Positions 37,253 to 47,045 of a stretch of DNA of 64,000 bases are shown in pieces. The position numbers were made by a program, and so were the translations under genes. Origin of the DNA: Bacillota bacterium (lineage in GTDB: Bacteria > Bacillota_A > Clostridia > Lachnospirales > Lachnospiraceae). The notes under the pieces were generated by a model. The model searched no databases. It was given only the letters and a program-made list of their open reading frames with translations, and was not told where the DNA came from. The DNA lies in NCBI GenBank assembly GCA_023443625.1, contig JAEZTQ010000070.1, forward strand, positions 1-64,000. The letters are read 5' to 3'. The stretch's first letter is position 1; each line of letters starts with the position of its first letter.

Positions 37253-38140
37253 ATGCTAACTTTTGATCCAATCACAGCTCAAAACATAATGAAAACAGCT
37301 GAGTATTTCAAATATAAAATCAGCCGTACCAGTGACTATACAGTAGGCGCAATGTACATGTGGCGTGATTTTTATAATACAAGCTTTACCATCTTTGATG
37401 ATATGATCTTATATAAAGTTAAATTTTTAAATAGAACTTCTTTTACTTTCCCAGTTGGCGGAGGCTCCTTTGATAAAGCCATGGAAGCAGTAAAGGAGTA
37501 CTGCCGTTCACAGGATCTCCCCCTATGGTTTTGTACTGTTCCCAAAGAGGCTATATCTACCCTCGTAGACAAGTACCAAGGTACTATTCCTGGCCAACCT
37601 AGCCGCGACTGGGCCGATTATCTGTATCTGGCAACGGATTTGGCTGAAATGGCGGGACGTAGGTATAGTGGTCAAAGAAATCACATAAATAAATTTAAAA
37701 GATTATATCCTGACTATAAATATCAAAGAATTAATCCAGAGAATCTTCCTAGAATTATAGAATTTGTGAAAGACTATGAGATGAACCACGCTAAGGACGC
37801 AGCTTTAGCCCAGGAGGAATTAACTCGTACTTTAGAATTGCTTCCTTATTTAGAGAAATTTAATCTACCCGGTGGTTTTATCGAAGTTGATGGTAAGATT
37901 GTTGCTATCTCCATTGGAGAGGTTATTAACGACACCTTATATTGTCATATTGAAAAAGCTCTGAGGGAATATGAAGGTTCCTATCAGATGATTGTTAAAG
38001 AATTTGCCAGTGACATGATGCAATTCGGCATTAAATATATTAACCGAGAAGAGGATGTAGGTGATGAGGGACTTCGAACCTCAAAGCTATCCTATCATCC
38101 GATTGAGCTTCTTGATAAATATTGCGTTCTTATACCTTAA
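37253..38140 (+). CDS. DUF2156 domain protein (GNAT-like, lysyl-transferase-type fold)
   Basis: This 295-residue soluble protein matches the DUF2156 family: RRYSGQRNHINKFKR, MNHAKDAALAQEEL, the GNAT-like FIEVDGKIVAISIGE and YQMIVKEFASDM, with a C-terminal NREEDVGDEGLR. DUF2156 is the catalytic domain of phosphatidylglycerol lysyltransferases, but no membrane part is here. A transferase role using aminoacyl-tRNA or acyl donors is possible. ATG 37253 follows GAAGGAG. Its stop overlaps by 4 nt the stop of the convergent gene at 38137. Confidence 0.8.
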   Translation: MLTFDPITAQNIMKTAEYFKYKISRTSDYTVGAMYMWRDFYNTSFTIFDDMILYKVKFLNRTSFTFPVGGGSFDKAMEAVKEYCRSQDLPLWFCTVPKEAISTLVDKYQGTIPGQPSRDWADYLYLATDLAEMAGRRYSGQRNHINKFKRLYPDYKYQRINPENLPRIIEFVKDYEMNHAKDAALAQEELTRTLELLPYLEKFNLPGGFIEVDGKIVAISIGEVINDTLYCHIEKALREYEGSYQMIVKEFASDMMQFGIKYINREEDVGDEGLRTSKLSYHPIELLDKYCVLIP

Positions 38141-38565
38141 AAAATTTTATATTTTGGCTTCTCCTCCTTCAAAATATAATAACGCAAATAATCATCTAAT
38201 AAAATTGCAAAGAAGGAAAGTAAAAACCAAATATTTGTAAATAGCAGGCATATCTGACCCAGAAAGTTATAGGGTAAAGAGGAATAATCCCAGACATTTA
38301 AGTCTAGCCATACATTAACAATTAATCCTGTTATCAATTCTACAACGGTTATAATTAAGGCAGAGATTACCATTTGACTAAGCAGTGCCATCTTCCATGA
38401 ATAGACTTTATTTAAAAGGCCGATTAATACAAAGCAAATACCTCCTGCTATACACATAGAAATATGTGAATATCCACGAAATATATTCTCAATACCACCA
38501 TATAAAAATCCACCTGTCAGGAAGAGGAATATATATTTCATAAAGTTGTTATAAATAATCAACAT
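38137..38565 (-). CDS. Small polytopic membrane protein (ABC_trans_CmpB type)
   Basis: This 142-residue protein has four predicted membrane helices, with YGGIENIFRGYSH, VVELITGLIVN, NVWDYSSLPYNFLGQICLLF and a Trp/Phe-rich fourth segment. This resembles the putative ABC permease family PF06541 (CmpB-like), although no ATPase gene is adjacent. The ATG at 38565 follows GAAAGGAAA. It overlaps the convergent DUF2156 stop by 4 nt. Function unknown. Confidence 0.7.
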   Translation of the reverse strand: MLIIYNNFMKYIFLFLTGGFLYGGIENIFRGYSHISMCIAGGICFVLIGLLNKVYSWKMALLSQMVISALIITVVELITGLIVNVWLDLNVWDYSSLPYNFLGQICLLFTNIWFLLSFFAILLDDYLRYYILKEEKPKYKIF

Positions 38566-38604
38566 AGCATATTTCCTTTCAGGATAATAAAGTGTTAGTT
38601 ATAC

Positions 38605-38643
38605 AAAAACCGGTCAGGTATTTATATACCTTTCCGGTTTTTC
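38605..38643. terminator. Bidirectional-type hairpin
   Basis: AAAACCGG...AGGTAT pairs with ATACCT...CCGGTTTT, with a T run on both strands. It lies upstream of the small membrane gene and could stop read-through from either side. Confidence 0.55.
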
Positions 38644-38762
38644 TATATAAAATGACTGCGCATCATATATTTAAGTATACACACAATCCTTAGGGAATAT
38701 CTATCTTTTAGACAGTTGGCATAAACATCACTACTCTGCCATTTATTGATTTTTAATCTTTG

Positions 38763-38805
38763 CTGCGCATCCTTAGCAGAGGGTTTTTATTCAATAGAGC
38801 ATTTC
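38763..38805. repeat. Relative of the 19.25-kb repeat
   Basis: GCGCATCC, then GGGTTTTTATTCAATAG, parallels ACGCATCC then GCGTTTTTGTTCAATAG at 19247-19280. The right arm of the 19-kb hairpin is absent here. The surrounding spacer (38566-39068, 503 nt) otherwise holds two terminator hairpins and no gene. Confidence 0.4.
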
Positions 38806-38830
38806 TTTAAAAAACCTAAAAAACAACGTA

Positions 38831-38863
38831 AAAAAGGACAGCTATGGGAACTGTCCTTTTTTG
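38831..38863 (-). terminator. Terminator for ftsH
   Basis: AAAAAGGACAG pairs with CTGTCCTTTTTT around a 9-nt loop. It has U runs on both strands, about 206 nt beyond the ftsH stop. Confidence 0.7.
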
Positions 38864-39068
38864 GAGAAGGTATTTTTGTTACTTATGGGGTGTAGCAAAA
38901 ACTATATAATGTATTGGGGTTTACGAATATAGTATAACACGCTGCATCAAATAAGTGTGCACAAACATTACAAATTTTTGTTCCCTTTTTCGTCATAATG
39001 CACAAATATACAGCCTTTTTCTCTGGAACCTGGCAGCTTTAATCTATTTTTTTCTATAAATGGTTCAA

Positions 39069-40901
39069 TTATACGACAATAGCTTCACCAAATAAAGCTT
39101 CAAATTCTTCTCTACTAATTCTCTCTTTTTCCATCAATAGATTTACACAAGCATCCATGACTTCTCTATTCTCCATTAAGATGCGTTTTGCTTCTTTATA
39201 GCATTCATCAATGATTGATCTAACTTCCTCATCTATGCGATTAGCCACGCTTTCACTATAGCTTCTTGTATGGGCCAAATCTCTTCCGATGAAAACCTCA
39301 TCATCGTCATTATCATAGTTTACCATACCAATTGCTTCAGAGAAACCATAACGGGTTACCATGGCTCTTGCTGTCTTAGTTGCAACCTTGATATCCTGAG
39401 ATGCCCCGGTGGTAATATCGTCGAAAACAATTTCTTCCGCTGCTCTACCTGCCAGATCCACAATAATTTCCTGCTTCATTCTTCCCTTTGTATGGAACAT
39501 CTCATCCTTTTCCGGAAGGGGCATAGTAAAGCCTGCAGCACCATTGCCCGTAGGTATAATAGAAATTGTATAAACCGGTCCTACATCCGGCAGCATATGG
39601 AATAATATTGCATGCCCTGTCTCATGGTAGGCGGTAATCCTTTTCTCTTTGTCAGTGATAACCTTGCTCTTCTTCTCTGTACCAATACCGACTTTGATAA
39701 AGGATTTCTTTATATCTTCATCACTGATAAAGCTTCGATTATCTCTAGCCGCACCAATTGCAGCTTCATTTAACAAGTTCTCAAGATCAGCCCCTGTAAA
39801 GCCTGCTGTTGTCTGAGCTACTTGCTTTAAGTCCACATCATCACCTAGAGGTTTCCCTTTAGCATGAACATGAAGAATCTCTTCTCTACCCTTAACATCA
39901 GGGCGTCCTACAGTAACCTTACGGTCAAAGCGTCCTGGTCTTAGAATAGCAGGATCAAGGATATCAACACGATTAGTAGCTGCCATAACGATAATGCCTT
40001 CATTTACACCAAAACCGTCCATCTCGACTAGTAATTGATTTAAAGTCTGCTCTCTTTCATCATGTCCGCCGCCCATACCAGTACCGCGACGTCTAGCCAC
40101 CGCATCTATCTCATCAATAAATATGATACAAGGAGAATTTTTCTTGCCCTCTTCAAATAAATCTCTTACTCTTGAAGCTCCTACACCAACGAACATTTCA
40201 ACAAAGTCAGAACCGGAAATGGAGAAAAAGGGAACTCCTGCCTCACCAGCTACAGCCTTCCCAAGTAAGGTCTTACCTGTTCCTGGAGGACCTACTAATA
40301 AAACTCCCTTGGGTATTCTTGCTCCAAGTTGAATATATTTTTTAGGAGATTTTAAGAAATCTACTATTTCCTTCAACTCATCCTTCTCTTCCTCTAAGCC
40401 TGCCACATTCTTAAAGGTAGTGGTTTTGTTCTCATCTGTGGTCATCTTAGCACGGCTCTTACCAAAGTTCATTACCTTACTGTTGCCCCCACCGACAGAT
40501 GCTTGATTGGAAATAAAAGAAAATAATACTATGATTATAATAAATATTAAAACATAGGGTAATACAGATGTTAAAAACCAGTTAGGGGTATCAATATCAT
40601 GATAATATACTTTTTCAATTCCAGCTTCTTCGGCCACCTTTTTGATTTCATTGACATCTGGTGAATAGAAACTTTGTTCCTTATTATCTTTCATAGTAAC
40701 CGTTACTTCGCCAGTAGGAACCTGCTCATTGGGGTAAATATTAATGGATTCTATCTGCTTATTATCTAAATCCTTAATAAACTGGGTTTCGTTATATGCA
40801 TTGTCATCCTTAAAATTAATATTGTCTGATAAATAATTTGCTCCGATGACTATCAGAAGAATGACGATAAACCATCCATATCCTTTCATCTGTTTTCTCA
40901 C
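39069..40901 (-). CDS. ftsH: ATP-dependent zinc metalloprotease FtsH
   Basis: This 610-residue membrane protease degrades damaged membrane and short-lived proteins and is needed for sporulation in B. subtilis. It has a first membrane helix (about 8-26), an external domain, a second helix (about 110-130), the AAA module (Walker A GPPGTGKT, Walker B IIFIDEID, the second region of homology [20 protein letters not shown]) and the zinc site HETGH. Length fits the family. The start is GTG 40901, behind AGGAGG. It is the last gene of the spoIIE-tilS-hpt-ftsH run, 116 nt after hpt. Confidence 0.97.
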   Translation of the reverse strand: MRKQMKGYGWFIVILLIVIGANYLSDNINFKDDNAYNETQFIKDLDNKQIESINIYPNEQVPTGEVTVTMKDNKEQSFYSPDVNEIKKVAEEAGIEKVYYHDIDTPNWFLTSVLPYVLIFIIIIVLFSFISNQASVGGGNSKVMNFGKSRAKMTTDENKTTTFKNVAGLEEEKDELKEIVDFLKSPKKYIQLGARIPKGVLLVGPPGTGKTLLGKAVAGEAGVPFFSISGSDFVEMFVGVGASRVRDLFEEGKKNSPCIIFIDEIDAVARRRGTGMGGGHDEREQTLNQLLVEMDGFGVNEGIIVMAATNRVDILDPAILRPGRFDRKVTVGRPDVKGREEILHVHAKGKPLGDDVDLKQVAQTTAGFTGADLENLLNEAAIGAARDNRSFISDEDIKKSFIKVGIGTEKKSKVITDKEKRITAYHETGHAILFHMLPDVGPVYTISIIPTGNGAAGFTMPLPEKDEMFHTKGRMKQEIIVDLAGRAAEEIVFDDITTGASQDIKVATKTARAMVTRYGFSEAIGMVNYDNDDDEVFIGRDLAHTRSYSESVANRIDEEVRSIIDECYKEAKRILMENREVMDACVNLLMEKERISREEFEALFGEAIVV

Positions 40902-41017
40902 TGAATAACCTCCTTAATATCATTTAATGCTTTCCTGTATTTGTACACTTCATGGGTATCTAAGCAGATTATCAAGAGTATAAAACCATAGTATCTGCTT
41001 TATATAAATCGGCTTTC

Positions 41018-41536
41018 TTACTCAACAACACCTACAAATGGAAGGTTTCTATAATATTGATCGTAATCCAATCCATATCCTACAACAAATTCATCGGGAA
41101 TTACAAATCCCACATACTTAACATCAACATTGGTCTCTCTGCGGTCTGGTTTATCAAGCAAAGTACATATTGTTAAGCTTTCCGGTGATCTTGTTCCAAG
41201 GAGCTCTTTAAGATAAGCTAAAGTTCTTCCTGAATCAATTATATCCTCAATAATCAGAACATCTCTGCCCTGAATAGTTTCATCTAAGTCCTTTAATATA
41301 CGAACTCTTCCCGAGCTAACGGTTTCACTTCCATAACTACTTACTGACATAAAATCAATGGTAACAGGAATAGTAAGCCTCTTGGCTAATTCACAGGTAA
41401 AGAATATACTCCCTTTTAAGATACAAACAAGGTGTATACTTTTTCCTTCATAATCTTTACTAATTTGTGCAGCCATCTCTTTGATTCTAAGGTTAACATC
41501 TTCCTCTGTTATCATGACTCTTACATTATCTGTCAT
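41018..41536 (-). CDS. hpt: Hypoxanthine phosphoribosyltransferase
   Basis: This 172-residue purine-salvage enzyme converts hypoxanthine and guanine to IMP and GMP. It has LVCILKGSIFF, the PRPP loop VLIIEDIIDSGRTL, and the base-binding VGFVIPDEFVVGYGLDY. The length matches the family (about 180). Its ATG at 41536 directly abuts the tilS stop, so translation is probably coupled. The tilS-hpt-ftsH order is strongly conserved in Bacillota. Confidence 0.97.
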   Translation of the reverse strand: MTDNVRVMITEEDVNLRIKEMAAQISKDYEGKSIHLVCILKGSIFFTCELAKRLTIPVTIDFMSVSSYGSETVSSGRVRILKDLDETIQGRDVLIIEDIIDSGRTLAYLKELLGTRSPESLTICTLLDKPDRRETNVDVKYVGFVIPDEFVVGYGLDYDQYYRNLPFVGVVE

Positions 41537-42973
41537 CTACTTATCCTCCAAGTCAATCATTTTCATCAATAGTATCTTTTTTGTAGTTTCATCTACTTTA
41601 TACTTTTCACTCATCCGGTCCCAATTTCCTGGAATCCACATGATGTGACTACCATCTGTTACAAGAATTTGACTATCTCTTAATTTCCTGGGTATTTTCT
41701 GGTCAATAAAATAATCTTTTAGCTTTTTTGTACCTCCCAAACGATTGATTTGAATATAGTCGCCTTCTTTTCTTGCTCTAATTTCTACAGCATTCTCTAT
41801 TTTATCATAATCAAACCATTTCGCACAACTATTTTTCGGAATAGATATATTTTTATCAAAGTCAATTATTTCTGTTTCTATTACTTTCATTATTTGGTAT
41901 ATATTTACTCTACCTGGGACTTCTATAGTAATGGGTGCAAATTTGCTTTCCTCTAAGGCTTCTTTACCCTCTTCCTTAAGTATATAAAGTTTTACCTCTT
42001 CATAATCACGCTCAGCAATAATTTTGTAGGGAAGATGTATGCGCCTGCCCACCTGCTTTTCCAACAAAGAAAGAACCGCATCAACATGCTTTGCTTCAAG
42101 ATCCTTTCGCTTACCTGCTAGCTTTTCCAATATATTTAAAATAATTCCTTTTCTTATGACCACTGGTTCTGCAAGAATATCATGAACCGAAACCCTGTAT
42201 TCTTTCTCTGTCTCTTTAACCAGCACCCCATACCTATCTAAAATATTGGCTTCCATATATTCCAAAGCTTCTTTTAACTGTAAAGCAGCTTCATTAATAT
42301 TATGGATTGCCCCTGAGTTAATTTCTTTAATAGTATATGTTAGTATTCTATTTCGAATTTTATTTCTACTGTAATCCTCTGTCAGATTTGTGGAATCTAT
42401 CAGATAGCTTATACCTTCATTATCCAAGAATTCTTCAATTTCCTTACGCTCCACACTAAGCAAGGGACGTATGATCCTAAACTCTTCCTTATCGGTAATA
42501 ATCCTGCGATTAGGATCAATTCCTGAGAGACCCTTCATTCCAGATCCACGAAACAGATTAAATAATATAGTTTCAGCATTATCATTTTTATTATGTGCAA
42601 TTGCTATTTTATTACACTTTTTTAATCTACAAGTTTCTATAAAGGCGTCATAGCGTACTTTCCTGCCCGCTTCTTCTTCAGACAAACCCCCATCCTTCGA
42701 TAGTTTTTTCACATCAAAAGAATAACTGATAAAATCTATTCCCATATGGGTACACATTTCTTTAACAAAATTCTCATCCCTTGCTGCCTCTTCTTGTCGT
42801 ATACCATGATTGATATGGACAACAATAAGATATGCTTTTTTCTCTATGCAAAGCTTTCTCAACACATACAAAAGGCAGACAGAATCGGCCCCGCCAGAAA
42901 CTCCTGCAACAATCCTATCTTCCTTTTCTATCATATTATTCAATTTAATGTAATCCAATGCTTTACTTAACAT
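41537..42973 (-). CDS. tilS: tRNA(Ile)-lysidine synthase
   Basis: This 478-residue enzyme attaches lysine to C34 of the CAU-anticodon isoleucine tRNA. It has the PP-loop GVSGGADSVCLL (about 25-36), VVHINHGIR, IAIAHNKNDNAETILFNLFRGSG and LRP-type binding segments, followed by a C-terminal substrate-binding domain (FDYDKIENAVEIRAR, KKLKDYFIDQKIPRK). Length fits the long Bacillota form. The ATG at 42973 is 167 nt downstream of spoIIE. No hairpin was seen in that gap, so read-through from spoIIE is possible. Confidence 0.95.
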   Translation of the reverse strand: MLSKALDYIKLNNMIEKEDRIVAGVSGGADSVCLLYVLRKLCIEKKAYLIVVHINHGIRQEEAARDENFVKEMCTHMGIDFISYSFDVKKLSKDGGLSEEEAGRKVRYDAFIETCRLKKCNKIAIAHNKNDNAETILFNLFRGSGMKGLSGIDPNRRIITDKEEFRIIRPLLSVERKEIEEFLDNEGISYLIDSTNLTEDYSRNKIRNRILTYTIKEINSGAIHNINEAALQLKEALEYMEANILDRYGVLVKETEKEYRVSVHDILAEPVVIRKGIILNILEKLAGKRKDLEAKHVDAVLSLLEKQVGRRIHLPYKIIAERDYEEVKLYILKEEGKEALEESKFAPITIEVPGRVNIYQIMKVIETEIIDFDKNISIPKNSCAKWFDYDKIENAVEIRARKEGDYIQINRLGGTKKLKDYFIDQKIPRKLRDSQILVTDGSHIMWIPGNWDRMSEKYKVDETTKKILLMKMIDLEDK

Positions 42974-43140
42974 CGCTATCCTATCTTTATTTATTAGTAA
43001 TCCTTATTGTATTTCAGCAAAATGTACTATTATTCTAACCCTTTTAGATATATATTTCAATTCTATTTTCTTTATTTCACTTATTTTGTTACCAAAGTAA
43101 GATACAGCGTAAGTAAAACCAGATTTTTGTTAAACTAAAA

Positions 43141-45429
43141 CTATTTTAACCATATTCCTGCAGTTATTACAGTCATATCATCCATTGGCATAAAATTATT
43201 TTGGGATAGAGTTCTATCAAGAATTCTATTTGCGATCTCCTGGGGGTTTTTATTTTTTATTTCCATAATGAGCTGCTCCAGAGCAGCCTCCTTATTCTCT
43301 CCCTTCATGCTATCTAAAACACCGTCAGTAACCATAATGATTGTATCTCCCTCATATAATTTCTTAGTCACCGTATCGTAGTCAACATTACCAAACATAC
43401 CAATAGGCAAGGTGGTAGAGCTTATGGTTTCCACCCAATTATTCCTTTTTATAAAAGCAGCTGCCGCTCCAATTTTAATAAATTCACACATTCCCGTAAA
43501 TAAATTTATGATACTTATATCTATGGTTGAAAAGGTCTGTCTGTCAGATTTTAATACTAAGCTGGAATTAATTAGCTTAATGGCAGTTTCCGCTTTGAAG
43601 CCAGATTCAATCATCTGCTCCAGTAAAGACATAACCATCTCACTTTCATCACCTGCTTCCTTACCGGTGCCCATTCCATCAGATAAGGCAAGCATATATT
43701 CCCCTGTCTCCATTTTTAAAATCGAGAAATTATCACCAGAGACAGATTCCTTCATTGCTCTGGCCACTCCAGTAAGAATTTTAAATTTAGTGTCCTCAAT
43801 AAAAATAAAATCTTCATATTCCTTATCGATAACAGTCTTTGAAGCCTCTGATACAGTCATTTTAACACCCAATGCCTCAGATATGGACGCTGCTGCTTCC
43901 TTTGCAGTAATGCATCTTCCTCCCCGACATAGGGCAGTTAGGTAAACCTCCTTACGCTTATCTCCCCGTTCAAAGATAGTAATATCCTTCGTATGAATAT
44001 AATCATTTCTTAATCTCTTGATTACTCTCTCTTCCTGTGAACGAGCAACTTCCACTCCTCCATATATATCACCTGTAATATCCTGTATTACATTAGATAC
44101 CTCTTTTAGTTGTTCAGCAATCACTTCCCTGCTCTCTGAGATTCTATTGTGCCATATTTTATTTAGCTTTAGAATCTCAAATTCACGATTTGTTTCCGTA
44201 ATAAACTCATCAGCACAGATACAGTCTGCTAAAAATCCCTCAGGAATATCCTCTTTCTTTATAGATCCATTTTTCTCTGCAACTTCAAACATACTACAGG
44301 TAGCCTCATAGGTCTCCTTGAGTTTATCCTCCCAACAATTGCTGCAGTTACTACAGTTTTTACAAAGCTTTTCTGATATCTCTTCAAAGATATTGTTTAT
44401 TTCATTTTGTTTTAATATTGTTTGCTTCTCTGTAATGGTTTCCAGGGTTTTAGATAATTTCAAAAAGGATTCAGAAAATATTTTCATCCTGGTCTTTGCC
44501 ACTTTCCTAAGATTTTGAGAAGCCAAAACCTCCTGTCTACCCGTACCTCCTGCCGCATCAACCCGGTAAATTAAACTTCCTGGAAGGAGGAGAAATAATA
44601 TTGTGGCCGATGCCAGGGCTCCTATTTCCTGAAGACTAAATTCCATGCCGCTACCTATCATACCCATCAATGCAGCCGTAACCAAATAGATAGAGGCTGT
44701 AGGAAATCGCCCCATTTCTCTAAATACTGCTGGAAAAATGCCCATCATAGTATACATAGCCATATCTGATATGGGAGCACCCCTAAGATTTAAGACAAAA
44801 CCGCATACTGCACCCGTAATGGTACCCTGACCAACGCCATATTTATAGGTGAAGAATAATATAGCAAAAAATATTATAGTTTCTATTGGTGCAATATATG
44901 CATTTTTTAAATCTGGTATGGCGTAAATAACCACAGCAACGATAACAGCAATACTTACCATTTGCTCATTATTCATTTTAAAACCTTTGGCCCTTTGCAT
45001 TATATAGTCTACTCCGTTTTTAAATATTACTGCAGAGATTACTGCTATAATTGATTCAAGAATTGCCAAGGTCATCATCCTGGTCATATTGGTATTTGCT
45101 TTGATTTGAAATAAAGAAAATATTAATAACATAATAGAGGGCAATACATATTTGAACTGCTTTGGAATTTCTCTTTTTTTGTATAAAGGTGATTCCATAA
45201 TTGCAAAGGTAGCAAGCATTGCCAGAGTGTACTTTAGAATCTGCGTTGGTTTCATTACTGATACCAGACCCAAAAAAGATGCCAGAAAAGCCATACCTCC
45301 CCCTGTTTTTCCAATGTATGATGTCGTAAAATAACCGATCACCAGAGGATTCATTCCGAAGAAGGATGCCCTCGCAATAATAAATCCTATAAGATGAATT
45401 AATAGTGCTCTTTTATTCATACTTTTCAC
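43141..45429 (-). CDS. spoIIE: Stage II sporulation protein E, SpoIIE phosphatase
   Basis: This 762-residue protein dephosphorylates the anti-sigma-F antagonist SpoIIAA and helps switch division to the polar septum. The first 300 residues form about ten membrane helices; a linker with a Cys cluster (CKNCSNCSNC, about 360) follows; the C-terminal PP2C domain has MALSDGMGTGKEAGDES, TIDISIINLFTG and IIMVTDGVLDSM, which carry the metal-binding Asp residues. GTG 45429 follows AGGAGG at 8 nt; an ATG three codons later is a possible alternative. Expression should follow Spo0A (see the promoter at 45477-45544). Confidence 0.96.
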   Translation of the reverse strand: MKSMNKRALLIHLIGFIIARASFFGMNPLVIGYFTTSYIGKTGGGMAFLASFLGLVSVMKPTQILKYTLAMLATFAIMESPLYKKREIPKQFKYVLPSIMLLIFSLFQIKANTNMTRMMTLAILESIIAVISAVIFKNGVDYIMQRAKGFKMNNEQMVSIAVIVAVVIYAIPDLKNAYIAPIETIIFFAILFFTYKYGVGQGTITGAVCGFVLNLRGAPISDMAMYTMMGIFPAVFREMGRFPTASIYLVTAALMGMIGSGMEFSLQEIGALASATILFLLLPGSLIYRVDAAGGTGRQEVLASQNLRKVAKTRMKIFSESFLKLSKTLETITEKQTILKQNEINNIFEEISEKLCKNCSNCSNCWEDKLKETYEATCSMFEVAEKNGSIKKEDIPEGFLADCICADEFITETNREFEILKLNKIWHNRISESREVIAEQLKEVSNVIQDITGDIYGGVEVARSQEERVIKRLRNDYIHTKDITIFERGDKRKEVYLTALCRGGRCITAKEAAASISEALGVKMTVSEASKTVIDKEYEDFIFIEDTKFKILTGVARAMKESVSGDNFSILKMETGEYMLALSDGMGTGKEAGDESEMVMSLLEQMIESGFKAETAIKLINSSLVLKSDRQTFSTIDISIINLFTGMCEFIKIGAAAAFIKRNNWVETISSTTLPIGMFGNVDYDTVTKKLYEGDTIIMVTDGVLDSMKGENKEAALEQLIMEIKNKNPQEIANRILDRTLSQNNFMPMDDMTVITAGIWLK

Positions 45430-45476
45430 TTTGTTTTCCTCCTGTTTCTCCACGTTAGTGCAAGACTGTGCTGTTT

Positions 45477-45544
45477 ATTATAGGCAGGGGAAATTAAAAT
45501 CTTTGTCAAAACATATAAGGAGGATTTAAAAACTTTTTGACAAG
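45477..45544 (-). promoter_or_regulatory. spoIIE promoter with Spo0A-box-like sites
   Basis: On the minus strand TTGACA (45504-45509) and a perfect TATAAT (45477-45482) are separated by 21 bp, longer than the usual 17. Plus-strand TTTGTCAAA at 45502-45510 matches the Spo0A-box form TTTGTCRAA and overlaps the -35; CTTGTCAAA, as read on the minus strand at 45536-45544, is a second candidate upstream. B. subtilis spoIIE and spoIIG promoters are known for over-long spacers that need Spo0A. The transcript would start about 40 nt before the GTG. Confidence 0.7.
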
Positions 45545-45629
45545 AACTCCATGAAAAAGGCGATAATCCCGAATTGAGGGGGCTAATACAATTTAAGATA
45601 TTAAAAAATTCAACCTAAAATTTTCAAAA

Positions 45630-45658
45630 AAAAAGAGAGCTGTTAATACAACTCCCTA
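45630..45658 (-). terminator. Terminator after tRNA-Met
   Basis: On the minus strand AGGGAG pairs with CTCTCT with a small bulge and loop and is followed by nine T residues, directly after the tRNA. Confidence 0.65.
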
Positions 45659-45666
45659 ATAATAAA

Positions 45667-45740
45667 TAGCGAAGGACGGATTTGAACCGCCGACACCGCG
45701 GGTATGAACCGCGTGCTCTCGCCAACTGAGCTACTTCGCC
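45667..45740 (-). tRNA. tRNA-Met (CAT anticodon)
   Basis: A cloverleaf can be drawn from GGCGAAG through the D arm, the anticodon stem CGCGG / CCGCG around TTCATAC (anticodon CAU), and the TpsiC arm (GGCGGTTCAAATCCGTC) to CTTCGCT plus discriminator A. CCA is not encoded. The CAU anticodon means elongator Met or a tRNA-Ile2 that TilS would modify; the sequence is closer to elongator Met. It lies between divIC and spoIIE, as in many Clostridia. Confidence 0.9.
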
Positions 45741-45796
45741 GAAGTGACGAACTTCATTATATCTGCTTTCTGAATGGTTGTCAATGCTTTTATTAA

Positions 45797-46084
45797 TTAT
45801 TCTTCCGGTTCAAAGATAATCTCATCCTCATAAACAAGACCTAGTTTTTCTCTGGCAATTTCTTCTATATATTCTTGTGTTTTAGTATGTTCACGAAAGT
45901 TCTCTATATCTGTTTGACGTTCCTTTTCCTTTTGTATCTGTGCGTCCAGTCTAGTCAGGTTAACCTGTGCTTTATCTTTCTCCTCCGACAAACCAATTCG
46001 GCGATAGGTTACAATTGCAAACAATATTAAAACTACAAATACGATTATTCCAATGCCTGTCCCCTCTTTATAGCGCCTTCTCAT
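45797..46084 (-). CDS. divIC: DivIC/FtsB-type septum formation initiator
   Basis: This 95-residue protein has a short basic N-terminus, a single membrane helix (about 10-28) and an extracytoplasmic coiled coil (about 32-68, LSEEKDKAQVNLTRLDAQIQ), ending with REKLGLVYEDEIIFE, the family's end motif. It works with FtsL in the divisome at the septum. ATG 46084 lies 24 nt after yabQ. Its place between yabQ and spoIIE is the expected one. Confidence 0.9.
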   Translation of the reverse strand: MRRRYKEGTGIGIIVFVVLILFAIVTYRRIGLSEEKDKAQVNLTRLDAQIQKEKERQTDIENFREHTKTQEYIEEIAREKLGLVYEDEIIFEPEE

Positions 46085-46108
46085 CTTTATATCATCTCCT
46101 AAAAAAGA

Positions 46109-46744
46109 TCATGCTTTCTTTATAGCTTTTTTCTTTGAAGCTTTCTTTGTAGCTTTCCTTTTATCTTTATTTGAGGCTTTCCTTTTATCTTTATTTGAAG
46201 CTTTTCTTTTATTTTTCTTTGAAGCTTTCTCTTCCTCTCTATTTCTTTTTTCATCAGAGCGAAGCTGCTTCTTAGCTGATACAGTCTCTTTTCTTTTGTT
46301 TAATGCTATTCTAACCGATTTCAACCCTTTTTTCAATCGGATTATTAATAATTTAGAGACTCTCTTCACCTTAGTAAATATAAGCTTGATAATTTTTTTT
46401 ATTTTATTCAGAACAAAGACAATGGGACTAAGTAAGGTACGAATTAGCTTTGTAATATTATTAACTATAAAATCGCTTAATATGTAATGATATAGTACCA
46501 TTCCCAAGGACATGCCCATTATGGAGAAGCCACGTATAATTCCATCATTCTCTTCATACATCATGGCAAATATAAAGAGGCTGGCACATACCCAAAAAAT
46601 CAAATCCTCAAGGGCTACAAAGAAAATGCCATGCTTAATAAGTCTACGAAAAACTCGTAGAACATCATAAGCAAGGAGTAACATAATACCCCACAGGATG
46701 GAAATCAAAAAGAAATGAAGTTCAACTGAGATTGCATAATTCAT
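46109..46744 (-). CDS. yabQ: Spore cortex protein YabQ
   Basis: This 211-residue protein is YabQ, needed for spore cortex formation in the mother-cell membrane. It has about four N-terminal membrane helices (FFLISILWGIMLLLAYDVLR, ALEDLIFWVCASLFIF, MGMSLGMVLYHYILSDF), then a very long Lys-rich tail (about 115-211). The tail ends in near-repeats KRKASNKDKRKASNKDKRKA, encoded by 30-nt direct repeats at about 46125-46225. ATG 46744 follows AGGAGG. It starts 13 nt after yabP, probably in one transcript under the mother-cell sigma factor. The tail is unusually long. Confidence 0.88.
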   Translation of the reverse strand: MNYAISVELHFFLISILWGIMLLLAYDVLRVFRRLIKHGIFFVALEDLIFWVCASLFIFAMMYEENDGIIRGFSIMGMSLGMVLYHYILSDFIVNNITKLIRTLLSPIVFVLNKIKKIIKLIFTKVKRVSKLLIIRLKKGLKSVRIALNKRKETVSAKKQLRSDEKRNREEEKASKKNKRKASNKDKRKASNKDKRKATKKASKKKAIKKA

Positions 46745-46757
46745 ACAGGCATGCCTC

Positions 46758-47045
46758 CTACTTAAATAGCCTGCCAAATATCTTTTCTCCAGACTTACCA
46801 TGAGCTGCAGCGTCCGAATATGTTAAACTGTCAATTCGTCCGTCAATATCCACTTCACCCTTTTCCAGGGTAAGACGATTTACATGTAATTCACTACCCC
46901 GAATCATCAAGACCCCCTGTTCCGTTTGAAGGAGTACCTCTCCTGCATCAAAGGAGAGCACGTCATTAACACCAGTTATCGTTGCACTTTTTCTTGCTGT
47001 TATATTTAATTTGTGACCTTTAAGTATCTGTTGTTTTTCCTCCAT
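46758..47045 (-). CDS. yabP: Spore coat/cortex protein YabP
   Basis: This 95-residue protein matches the YabP/YqfC family, which is needed for spore coat or cortex assembly: LNITARKSATITGVNDVLSFD, the beta-rich GVLMIRGSELHVNRLTLEKGEVDIDG and a short tail. It is soluble and beta-rich. ATG 47045 follows GAGGAGG. It precedes yabQ and is likely to be made in the mother cell, though no clear sigma-E promoter was read in 47046-47198. Confidence 0.92.
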   Translation of the reverse strand: MEEKQQILKGHKLNITARKSATITGVNDVLSFDAGEVLLQTEQGVLMIRGSELHVNRLTLEKGEVDIDGRIDSLTYSDAAAHGKSGEKIFGRLFK

